From: CAZIKB01 sp964539665
GTDB taxonomy: Bacteria > Zhuqueibacterota > Zhuqueibacteria > Oceanimicrobiales > Oceanimicrobiaceae
Assembly: GCA_964539665.1 (NCBI GenBank)
Contig: CAZIKB010000041.1
Coordinates: 1 to 48,798, forward strand
DNA length: 48,798 bases
Direction: 5' to 3'
Shown in pieces: positions 17,801 through 25,355 of the stretch (positions are counted from its first letter, which is position 1; every line of letters begins with the position of its first letter). Below the pieces are notes generated by a model. That model had not been told where the DNA came from and did no database searches. It saw only the letters and a list, made by a program, of their open reading frames with translations. The translations under genes and the position numbers were made by a program.

Positions 17801-19868
17801 TATCGCGGATTCCTAAAGAATAGCTGCCTTGAATATTTGAAATCACCGTTTGTACCAGATCTCGCGTATCTTTATGATAAGCATGCACTTCCGCACCAAC
17901 GACTCCTCGATTTTTGTAGTTGATTTCACCATAAATTACTCCCCCCGAAAACAATTGAAACGTCGCTGTTTTTTGCTGGTTTGAAGTTAATTCAACTGTT
18001 TTCTCTGGCGGCACAGCAAAGAATCCCTGAGATTCCAAAGTAATTCGCCAAGTGCCCGGGCCTAATTTAAAAATAAATTTTCCCTGGTCATCAGTAGTTG
18101 TTTTAAACACCATATCTCTCATCTGAGCTCGCACGTAAGCCCCTTGTAAAGAACGGCCATCAGCAGCAAAAACAACAGTTCCGCTCACTGTATTTGTTGC
18201 AGTTACTAAAGTTATCGCACCTAAATCCCTCGCTTCCCCGTTTTGCAGGAAAGGGATACTCTGAAATCCGGGAGCGACAAAACCAGGCTTTATCGGTCTT
18301 ATGGACCAGGCGCCGGAGTTCACTGAATATGAAAAATATCCGGCCTCGTCACTTTTTGTGGTTTCTAAAAGTTCACCGTTTTTTAATTCCACTGCCGCAT
18401 TAAAAATACCCGTTCCAGATTCATCAACAATCTGCCCGGAAAGTGCAGAATGGCTCCGTTCCATTTGAAGGTTAATAATTTTGGTCATAGCACTTGAAAT
18501 AGAGAATTGCGCCTGCGGAGTAGTAAGAAATCCGGATATGGAGGCTCTAAAAGTATAATTTCCCATAGGCAAAGCAACATTTACAATCCCAAGCGTATCC
18601 GTGATGGCCGGCAATAGATATAAAGCATCGGCTTCGTCTTTTATTTCTATCGAGACTTTTGACAATAATCCTTCTTCTGAATTGGCCGAAAACTCAACCC
18701 ATCCTGCCGAAGCATTGTATTTGAAAGGCCGGCGATCACTTGCAGATAAACCATTCGAATTTTCAGCCATAACCCGCCACTGATAGTCAGCATCGATCAA
18801 CATACTTTTTGCTTTTAAGCGAATTTGTGTATCGCTTGTAACCTGGCTCCATAAAATATATTTGATACTATTTCCAAAAGACACAGCGTTTTCATATAAA
18901 AATACTCGATACCGTGAAACCCCTGCAACAGAAGCCCAGTTAAAAACAACCTCATCGTTTGCAATAACGGCATCATTTTCCGGCTGAATTAAAGCCGGTT
19001 TAGAAGAGAGCTCCGGCCGGGTTACCTTAAAATTTTCCGGGGCTAGTGGCGCTACATCTGAGGATATAAGTTCCATACTTGGTCCGTAGCAATTCAAAAC
19101 AAGCCAGTCGTAATGAACTCCTGGGAACAATGGTGGCACGTATGCATTCACAAAATTACCTGTCGGATCAGGTGAACCAAACTCAATTTTGTTATCGGGT
19201 GTGATAACCTGCCAGGTCAAATTTAAACCTCCAAGCCCGGTGATCTCATTCTCTTCATTTCGCTCAATAGTGATCTTCCCTTCTGAAAGGAACAGAGAAT
19301 AATAGGGCACGCCTGCTACCCGATCCCATTTAAATTCCGGTGTTTTTTGTAGATTGATTAAACCTTTGGGGCCTTGAGGAATGGCGGCCTTATCAGCCTG
19401 CACTATCACTTTGAATTCCACAGAAGTTTGTGAAGGATCAGATTCAGATACCAAAATGGCATAATAAATACCCGTTCCCATTCCTTCTGTGTACGGATTT
19501 AAGGTCAGTTGGCCTGCACCGCTGGCGTTTATAGTGTTCGGATAATTATTTAAATTTCGACTTCCAGGTCTCGTGCTGTACCGAAACGTACAAGGCGCCG
19601 GCGGATCCCATTCAATGATTTTTTCATCTGATGAATCATTATTTAGAAACATACCGCGCGGAATTTTTTTCAAAACAAGTGCAGCGTCCTGATTTTGTTT
19701 ACTGATTAACAGATCCGAATTTATTCTTGCTTTGTTAATTCTAAAATAAGACTTATTCAATTCTTGCTGAAACGATGAATCAGATAAAAGGAAAACGAAC
19801 AGTCCGAAAATGATCATGAATTTCGTTTTCGGAAAATGCCTGTAATGATAAATTTTCGATTCAACCAT
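14883..19868 (-). CDS. Giant secreted protein with tandem carboxypeptidase-regulatory-like domains and C-terminal FlgD-like domain
   Basis: This 1661-residue protein has an N-terminal hydrophobic segment (about 17-32) and two FnIII/Ig-like regions (about 70-390). About eleven carboxypeptidase-regulatory-like (transthyretin-fold) repeats of 75-95 residues follow up to about residue 1330. Each has the pattern [IV].G.V.......I..A.V......TT..G.Y....... as in SIIGKVINENSVPIAGANVE. A Big-2/cadherin-like part follows, then a C-terminal FlgD-like Ig domain starting LLPNPFSPYQEIDG and ending SVVLIK. The end resembles a type IX-like sorting module with NPFSP in place of NPFNP. The start at 19868 follows the usual frame; ATG 19817 (MIIFGLFVF) is an alternative closer to the signal peptide. 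It lies between a barrel gene 48 nt upstream and a PorV-like gene 13 nt downstream, and is probably a surface-displayed structural or adhesive protein. Confidence 0.85.
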   Translation of the reverse strand: MVESKIYHYRHFPKTKFMIIFGLFVFLLSDSSFQQELNKSYFRINKARINSDLLISKQNQDAALVLKKIPRGMFLNNDSSDEKIIEWDPPAPCTFRYSTRPGSRNLNNYPNTINASGAGQLTLNPYTEGMGTGIYYAILVSESDPSQTSVEFKVIVQADKAAIPQGPKGLINLQKTPEFKWDRVAGVPYYSLFLSEGKITIERNEENEITGLGGLNLTWQVITPDNKIEFGSPDPTGNFVNAYVPPLFPGVHYDWLVLNCYGPSMELISSDVAPLAPENFKVTRPELSSKPALIQPENDAVIANDEVVFNWASVAGVSRYRVFLYENAVSFGNSIKYILWSQVTSDTQIRLKAKSMLIDADYQWRVMAENSNGLSASDRRPFKYNASAGWVEFSANSEEGLLSKVSIEIKDEADALYLLPAITDTLGIVNVALPMGNYTFRASISGFLTTPQAQFSISSAMTKIINLQMERSHSALSGQIVDESGTGIFNAAVELKNGELLETTKSDEAGYFSYSVNSGAWSIRPIKPGFVAPGFQSIPFLQNGEARDLGAITLVTATNTVSGTVVFAADGRSLQGAYVRAQMRDMVFKTTTDDQGKFIFKLGPGTWRITLESQGFFAVPPEKTVELTSNQQKTATFQLFSGGVIYGEINYKNRGVVGAEVHAYHKDTRDLVQTVISNIQGSYSLGIRDTGNYELVVTHENYLGQRADVTIIQGQTIRKEFNLLKAGFAAGTVKHANTFEPLENVEVFVVEDSTNNRTTTNTYGAYMLSFPPDQLYNINAAFPGFEKPGPFPVTSSAGETTNLPILLKPLSSASIIGKVINENSVPIAGANVEIEEVRIKVTTDANGNFEITDLQPGVYTLIVSRECHIDKTITIVLTAGDMPKINIILEELKSVIAGGVRDIHGARIENAKVEAVDLPLALDRFIEFTDSNGSYELCLKGGQFKIEVSHPGFLSKEILLSINDGERKEGVDFTLEDNFATIMGLIKNTSDSPISQAEVILTNSNQVLRDISESNGYYIIDRVYPGISKIKADMDGFFGKTITLNLSGQEVINLDLTLFPEDGFISGTVRNASDNNGLAGVTITATFSENSEIYYVDSTDISGKYSLSNLPVVPNATFTVGAFKNGYVSEQETVSGVSVNKDNLDFYLFQPNAIIAGIVEDIDTGEPLDSVKVVRSGSTNEIYTDKAGRFILTSLRSGVAYDIMVSRSGFFPKTLQNVAAGDTNVVIKMLRKYAFVTGRVTDTDGLILADVEIHATPEQEGEKSITTTDESGEYRLNLIADTYDIRPEKSSYRSTPISVHLQLTEDSTKTGVDFILTPQTLQFINVSGESEISNLTNAACFEAIPKDLDGIDIVNFSELTWTVNVTANAVSVNNAGCLEINPNYFGELTITATDPASGISGNLEVEVFAPIDSTTDTILFDDRGLQMVINKRSIPTGVNLLVSKKPVAPAKKGRALFFTTDSSYVIKPVGVLFNGESDVVFEDGSRTLVVNSPIKLRLPPPPNTEGQRRFIARWDEDDSEWFLLATALKDDNMLEANILETGEYIALSISKPLAIDNLKLLPNPFSPYQEIDGRQGLKIEFDVSSRAAPNPLLSLKIYNLEGNLVRNLHDQTPFPRGHAIVYWDGKTDNGVWARNGRYLVRLILEDPTQREAELKSVVLIK

Positions 19869-19916
19869 ATAATTATTAACTGACCATAAACTATAGGATA
19901 AATATTACAAACCTGA

Positions 19917-21563
19917 TTAAAGGCGATAAGAGGTTGAAAAACGTAGAAAAGAGGAATTGTTTAGACTCAGAATGTAATCTAAACGGAACCGAGAACCGAG
20001 ATTAACTCCTCCTCCTAAAGAAAAAAATGGTAAGAATAACCTTTTCCTTTTACCTATTTCAGGTTCCTCTCTGCTATCAATAACTGTTTTGCGAAATGTT
20101 TGGCCAAAAACCACTCCCAGTCCCAGAATCAATTGTTCTACCCCAATTCCCAATCTGTACGCGCTGCCTAAATCAATCCCCTGATGAATATCGCCTCCTT
20201 TAATATTCACCCCAAAACTATCAAATTGATCATAGGACAACTTGTAGCCCAGCTGATCAAAATATTTAACATAAACGACTGAAGCTACATAATTAGCCCA
20301 TTTTGCTGAAAAACCTAAAGCAACCGAACCATGTACTTCGATGTCCATTCCGGAAACCTCAGTCTTTCGTTTTTGGGTTTTAGTGAGATTATCCTCCAAA
20401 AAAATATCCGAATCAATGACATCTTCGTCTTCTTCCGCTTTAAGGTTCAACGCTCTTATTTCATTGTGAACCATAGAAAACGGCCCGGTTAAATCTATTG
20501 TAAATGGCAAAGCAATGACCGCATCAAAACTAATGTTTCGAAATGGATGATAACCCACCCCTCCTCTAAATCGGTAACCATTTCCATCCCAGTCACCTTT
20601 TCCTACTGCAAACAGGCTGTCATATTGAACTCTCTCAGGATCATTAAAATACCTGGTTCCTCCGGTCACACTCGCGATGATGCCTTCAGGTAGAAAGGTA
20701 CCCTCGAAGTTCATTTCTCCATTGAAATGATCATAAACAATGCCCGCCGAAAGATTGGGCAGGATTCGTGTGCCGAAACCAATGCTGGAAGACTCAATGT
20801 CGAGCTCAAGGTTCATATTACCATTTACGGTTCCGAACATGTTGATCGTTTCTTTGCCCTGATCGTCCAATGATGAAGCGAGGAATTCAATTCCGGATAC
20901 ATTTATTTGAGTCTCAAGTCGTAGCGGTTGATGAAAGGATGCAGCAATAGCAAAGTATGGATTCCCATACATTATGGCGCCGCCTTTTAACCCGCCTCCC
21001 ATGGTTAATTCGCTATTCACAGTTGCCGAATCGACAACTGCAAATGGATTCGGTTTACCTGTGCTTGAGTTGATGGGGGGATTATTTTTGCTGGCGGCTT
21101 CAATTAGTTTGTCATTGTACTTATCTTCAATTCCTAAAAAACCGCCAGGATTAATACCAATGTGTGGCGCCCAGTCTAATGTTATATGAAAACCATGAGC
21201 AAAACCAAGACCAGCAGGATTTATGGAAATAGCATCGGCACCTGGATATAGTGTGCTGATGCTTCCCCCCATAGCATCAGCACGGGAACCCATACCAGAA
21301 AAAACTTCCCCAGACCACTTAATTTTAAATCCAAGCGTACCTCCATGTAGTCGATCAATACGGCTGTTGCTGGCGTTCTCGTTTTGAGCGCCTAAGAATG
21401 AGGGACTAAAAATCAAAAAAATGATACATAATTGCAACGTAATTTTGTAAAAAATGAAGAACCACGCGAATGGTAATTCTTTTTTTAAACAAATTAAGAA
21501 TGTATATTTATGTTGAAAGAAATTTGAATTTTTTATTCGGTTTAAATAGAGGTTCAAAACCAT
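19917..21563 (-). CDS. Outer-membrane beta-barrel protein (PorV/FadL-like)
   Basis: This protein of up to 548 residues has an unusually long N-terminus before a hydrophobic signal segment (ITLQLCIIFLIFSPSFLGAQ), so the true start may lie inside the frame, although no better ATG is present. The mature part opens with SGMGSRADAMGGS and AISINPAGLGFAHG, the glycine/NPAG signature shared by PorV/PorQ and FadL-type barrels, then continues as alternating beta strands to a C-terminal YRL. It is the first gene of the operon with the 1661-residue protein (48 nt gap) and the second PorV-like protein. The two barrels plus the giant cargo look like a dedicated export or attachment set. The specific role is not determinable from the sequence. 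Confidence 0.75.
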   Translation of the reverse strand: MVLNLYLNRIKNSNFFQHKYTFLICLKKELPFAWFFIFYKITLQLCIIFLIFSPSFLGAQNENASNSRIDRLHGGTLGFKIKWSGEVFSGMGSRADAMGGSISTLYPGADAISINPAGLGFAHGFHITLDWAPHIGINPGGFLGIEDKYNDKLIEAASKNNPPINSSTGKPNPFAVVDSATVNSELTMGGGLKGGAIMYGNPYFAIAASFHQPLRLETQINVSGIEFLASSLDDQGKETINMFGTVNGNMNLELDIESSSIGFGTRILPNLSAGIVYDHFNGEMNFEGTFLPEGIIASVTGGTRYFNDPERVQYDSLFAVGKGDWDGNGYRFRGGVGYHPFRNISFDAVIALPFTIDLTGPFSMVHNEIRALNLKAEEDEDVIDSDIFLEDNLTKTQKRKTEVSGMDIEVHGSVALGFSAKWANYVASVVYVKYFDQLGYKLSYDQFDSFGVNIKGGDIHQGIDLGSAYRLGIGVEQLILGLGVVFGQTFRKTVIDSREEPEIGKRKRLFLPFFSLGGGVNLGSRFRLDYILSLNNSSFLRFSTSYRL

Positions 21564-21927
21564 CCCTAGAATATTCCCTGAGTATTCTCAAAATCTATAA
21601 TTACTTATTTTTTCGTGAGTTTATTTGGGCTGTTATTACGTCCTTTATTGCTGCAATACTGCTTTTTGAAAAATTACATAAAAGATAAACAATTGTTAAG
21701 CGATTGTCAAGAAAAAAGTATTTTATTAACATTTTGCGAGTCCTCGTTAAATATTACTAACATTTCTACAGGTGTTAGCTGCAGTAAACATTTTTCAATT
21801 ATCCAGGATTATGTTATTTTTTAAGGAAAAATTTGTTAGTTATTTGTCGAAAGAAGTCAATGACACTTTATACTGATGCAAGATTTTGGGTAAAACTGAT
21901 TAGCTATAGAATTCAGCATCGAACAAT
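21564..21927. other. AT-rich intergenic region upstream of the barrel operon
   Basis: These 364 nt lie between the 3' end of the polymerase gene and the start of the barrel gene, both on the minus strand. Base composition drops sharply from the GC-rich polymerase. Short open frames here have no ribosome-binding site or protein-like composition. No clear promoter with the 17-nt spacing was found. Confidence 0.55.
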
Positions 21928-24900
21928 TCATGCTACCTCTCTCAAAGATGCATCCTGACCAAAAACATCCCGCTGCTGTCCATGCAAACGACGATCCACC
22001 ACCTCGCGCGGGCTCATCCAGCGAATGGCTTTTTCCGCAATGAGATTCGCTTCTCCTTTGAGCCGCGACTGAATTTTACCCGTGACTGTAAAGGGACCCT
22101 TGCCGTGCAGAATCTCTGCATATTTTTCATACGTTTCCGGAAAAAAGATAATCTCACAAATGCCCTGTTTGTCTTCGAGTGAAAGGAACTTCATGTATTT
22201 GCCACTGACGGTTTCCTGCAAACGTGAGGTCACGTACCAGCCGGTAAATTGCACCCGACGGTTTTTGTGCGCTTCAAGTTCAGTAGAAGAAACCATGTTC
22301 TCCCACGGGATGAGATCGTCGTACAGGCTCAGGGGATGGCCAGTCACGGAAAAGCTCAACAGTTCCTGCTCCGCTAAAATCCGATGTTCTCTGGAATAAG
22401 GCGCTGGATTGAGGCCCCGGGTCAAATACTCCGCCCGGGTTTTGCTGTTGCCGTTTTTAAAATAGCTTTGTGCTTTCAGTAAAAGCAACGGTTCACTCGG
22501 ATGCAGAGATCGGAAGGCGCCGCAACGGATGAGATGTTCGGTCTCCTTTTGGCCGGCGCGGGTTCTTCGTAGAAAATCGTACAGGTCTTTGAATAGACGC
22601 TGCTTACGTTCCTCCACAATCTTTCGTTTGGTTTTATCCGAAAGCTCAAAGACCGGGTAAAGACCTGCCCGGATGGCCTCGCCTTCTTTGGTAAACCTAA
22701 TCTCGGAGCGATTGACGTCCGGCGGCAACAGCGGAATACCGCGCCGGCTGTTCGCCAGGGAGATACGGCGGCACTCTTCTATGTACACCGCTTTCGAATA
22801 AAAACCGCCATGGTTGTTTAACACCGCGGTCATGTATTCTACCGGAAAATAGCATTTGAGGAATGCGCATTGGTAAGCCAGAATGCCGTAAGTTGCCGCG
22901 TGCGCCTTGTTGAAACCGAAGCCGATGAAGTGCAAAAGAAACTGCCAGACCTCTTCCACTTTCTCTCTTACAAAGCCCCGCTTTTGGGCGCCGCTGATGA
23001 ATTGTTCTTTCATGGAATGCATGAGTTGTTTGTCATCGCGTTTTTTGGTCATGGCCCGGCGCAGGGTGTCGGCCTGGGCGAGGCTAAATCCGGCCACGGC
23101 CTGAGCAATGAGTAGCACCTGCTCCTGGTAGATTGTCAGACCGTAGGTTTCCTTCAGAACGGGCTCTAAAATGGGATGCGTGTAGCGTGGCGGGCTTTTG
23201 CCGCCTCGCCGCAGGATGTACTCATCTTTCATGCCGCTGTCTCCCACCCCGGGCCGAATCACGGCCACCGCGGCCACCGTATCCTCAATGTTGTCGGTCT
23301 GCATTTTGCGCAAAATCCCGCGCACCAGCGGGCTCTCCAGTTGGAAACAACCCATGGTCAGTCCCGACTTAATGAGCCTGATGGTTGCCGGATCATCTTC
23401 AGGAATAGCACGCATGTCCAACGGCGAAAGCTTTTCCGACTTTTTAAGAAAATCGAATTTGGTGGCGGGATGCTGAATGCTGTGGATTGACTTGCCGATT
23501 GCCGATTCCCGGTTTTCAACCTCCAATTCTTGAGTTTCAATCTTCGGTTTTCGCTTTCCTATTTCCGATTTCCGAATTTCGCTTTCCGAATTGTCATTCT
23601 CAACCCGCAACCCGCTGTCTGCAATTCTCCCTCCACGCCCTGCGTTCTCCGCTCCTCTCTCTTCAAAACTAACCGTCTTCCGCGCCAGCTCCATGCACTC
23701 GGTAATAATACTCAAAGATCGCACTCCAAGCAGGTCCATCTTCACCAGTCCCAGGCGCTCGATGGCATGCATGTCATACTGGGAAATAATGATGCCCTTA
23801 CCCGCCACCTCCAGCGCAGTGTAGTGGGTAATGCAGTCCGGCGCGATAATCACGCCACCCGCGTGAATGGAAAGATGCCGGGGAAAGCCGGCCAGCCGCT
23901 TGCAAAACGCAAGAATTTCCTGGTAGGTATGATTAACCCGGTTCAGGCGCTTTAATTCCGGCAGCTTTTTCAAAATTTCATCAAGTTTGTTCATCTTTGC
24001 CATATACGGGAAATAGCGGGTTAGCTGGCCGATTTCCTCTTCTGGCAGACCAAAGGTTTTGGCCACGTCGCGAATGGCCGCCCGGCTTTGGAAGGTGTTG
24101 TAGGTGCAGATCATGGCCGTTTTGTCGGCGCCATATTTTTTGTACACATAGTCCAGTACCCGATCGCGATTCTTCCAGCAGATATCCAGATCGATGTCAG
24201 GTGCGTCGGTGCGTTCTGGATTGAGGAAACGCTCAAAATAGAGATTGAAACGGATGGGATCAGCAAAGGTAATTCCCAGGATGTAAGAGACGATGCTGCC
24301 TGCTGCCGAACCGCGCCCCACGCACGGAATGGACTCCCGACGGCAAAAATTCACAATGTCCTTGACTATAAGAAAATAATCGGTGAATCCCAGGTTATGA
24401 ATGACGTCTAACTCATAGTTGAGCCGGCTGACAATCTTTTGGGTCAGGGGTCGGTATCGTTCCCGGGCGCCTGTAAAGCAAAGCTTACGCAAATAGGATT
24501 TGCCGGTTTCTCCCTCAGGCGCCTCCATAATTGGAAAAATGGCTTTCCCCAGAGAAAACGTCAGGCTGCACTGTTCGGCAATACGCTGGGTGTTTTCGAT
24601 CGCCTGCGGATATTTAGCGAAAAGCTTGCGCATTTGTACAGGCGATTTCAAATACTGTTCTTTGTGGCCCGCAGTGCGAACCCGCTCGCGCAAGGTGTTC
24701 TGTGAGATCGCATGCAGTACCTGGCGCAAAGGCAAATCCTCGGACGAGAACAGATGCACATCGTTGGTGGCAACCAGGGGTACCTGGCATCTGCCGGCAA
24801 TCGCTTGAAGCTGCGTGTTGAGGAAATCATCCCAGGGGGCAAACCGCTGAATTTCCAGGTAATAATTTTCTCCGAACCGCTCCTTCATCCACCGGCAGTG

Positions 24901-25329
24901 CACCGCCCCGTCTTCAAAATTACGGCTCATGATCAGTTGCGAAATCAGCCCCTTTTTCCCGCCGGAAAGGACAATGAGTCCCTCTTTGTGAGCAATAAGG
25001 TCTTTCATCTCACACTTGAAATTCAGATGACCGCCCTGCACATGGGCAAGTGTGATAATCTTGCAAAGATTCTGGTATCCCTGGGTGTTTTTTACCAGAA
25101 GCACCAGAGATGAATGATCCACGAGGGAAACCTGGGCGCCTATAATGGGCTTGATACCGGCCTCCTGGCAAATCTGATAAAATTCCACGGCGCCGTAGAG
25201 GCCGTTATGATCGGTCAGGGCCAGAGCGGACATCCCCAGTTCCTTAGTTCGTTCCACTAAGGTTCTGAGCGGTACAGTGCCGTCTAAAAGGCTGAAGTTG
25301 CTGTGGGTGTGAAGATGTGTAAAATACAT
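21928..25329 (-). CDS. dnaE: DNA polymerase III alpha subunit, DnaE family (possibly DnaE2/ImuC-like)
   Basis: This 1133-residue C-family replicative polymerase has an N-terminal PHP domain (HLHTHSNFSLLDG, LALTDHNGLYG), the palm with PDIDLD catalytic Asps (about 375-380), fingers motifs (RRAMTKK, GFNKAHAATYG), a helix-hairpin-helix region and a C-terminal OB fold (VQFTGWYVTS ... GPFTVTGKI). Some palm motifs (APDIDLDICWKNRD, TFQSRAAIRDVAK) and the short C-terminus resemble error-prone DnaE2/ImuC, but no imuA/imuB is nearby, so the subtype is open. Residues about 556-611, between the MDLLGVRSL motif and the DDPATIRLI...FQLES motif, are an extra segment encoded by a 7-nt tandem array. GC content is clearly higher than in its neighbours. 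The start is ATG 25329 with only a weak AAGTAG upstream. The STAND gene ends 26 nt before it. Confidence 0.92.
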   Translation of the reverse strand: MYFTHLHTHSNFSLLDGTVPLRTLVERTKELGMSALALTDHNGLYGAVEFYQICQEAGIKPIIGAQVSLVDHSSLVLLVKNTQGYQNLCKIITLAHVQGGHLNFKCEMKDLIAHKEGLIVLSGGKKGLISQLIMSRNFEDGAVHCRWMKERFGENYYLEIQRFAPWDDFLNTQLQAIAGRCQVPLVATNDVHLFSSEDLPLRQVLHAISQNTLRERVRTAGHKEQYLKSPVQMRKLFAKYPQAIENTQRIAEQCSLTFSLGKAIFPIMEAPEGETGKSYLRKLCFTGARERYRPLTQKIVSRLNYELDVIHNLGFTDYFLIVKDIVNFCRRESIPCVGRGSAAGSIVSYILGITFADPIRFNLYFERFLNPERTDAPDIDLDICWKNRDRVLDYVYKKYGADKTAMICTYNTFQSRAAIRDVAKTFGLPEEEIGQLTRYFPYMAKMNKLDEILKKLPELKRLNRVNHTYQEILAFCKRLAGFPRHLSIHAGGVIIAPDCITHYTALEVAGKGIIISQYDMHAIERLGLVKMDLLGVRSLSIITECMELARKTVSFEERGAENAGRGGRIADSGLRVENDNSESEIRKSEIGKRKPKIETQELEVENRESAIGKSIHSIQHPATKFDFLKKSEKLSPLDMRAIPEDDPATIRLIKSGLTMGCFQLESPLVRGILRKMQTDNIEDTVAAVAVIRPGVGDSGMKDEYILRRGGKSPPRYTHPILEPVLKETYGLTIYQEQVLLIAQAVAGFSLAQADTLRRAMTKKRDDKQLMHSMKEQFISGAQKRGFVREKVEEVWQFLLHFIGFGFNKAHAATYGILAYQCAFLKCYFPVEYMTAVLNNHGGFYSKAVYIEECRRISLANSRRGIPLLPPDVNRSEIRFTKEGEAIRAGLYPVFELSDKTKRKIVEERKQRLFKDLYDFLRRTRAGQKETEHLIRCGAFRSLHPSEPLLLLKAQSYFKNGNSKTRAEYLTRGLNPAPYSREHRILAEQELLSFSVTGHPLSLYDDLIPWENMVSSTELEAHKNRRVQFTGWYVTSRLQETVSGKYMKFLSLEDKQGICEIIFFPETYEKYAEILHGKGPFTVTGKIQSRLKGEANLIAEKAIRWMSPREVVDRRLHGQQRDVFGQDASLREVA
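23497..23664. repeat. Degenerate heptanucleotide tandem array inside dnaE
   Basis: Read on the plus strand, this stretch parses without gaps into 24 consecutive 7-mers of the form NNNTTCC/NNNTTTC. Examples are GATTGCC, GATTCCC, GGTTTTC, GCTTTCC, TATTTCC, GATTTCC, GAATTTC and GCTTTCC, grading into C-rich units (AACCCGC twice) towards 23600-23664. On the coding strand the unit is GGAANNN. Because 168 nt is a multiple of 3, the array keeps the polymerase frame and adds 56 mostly charged residues of the type ESEIRKSEIGKRK. Comparable short tandem repeats (STRR) are known from cyanobacteria and are normally intergenic. Confidence 0.8.
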
Positions 25330-25355
25330 TTTCTACTTGACAATGATGAAGAAAC

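Noticed and set aside
23497..23664. Heptamer array considered as a CRISPR or integration-site array
   Set aside because: Units are 7 nt, contiguous and degenerate, without spacers, and lie inside a coding frame.
23133..23955. Several overlapping plus-strand open frames, the longest 141 codons, opposite the polymerase gene
   Set aside because: They lie antisense to a well-supported DnaE gene with high GC, have no ribosome-binding sites, and partly translate the heptamer array. They are shadows.
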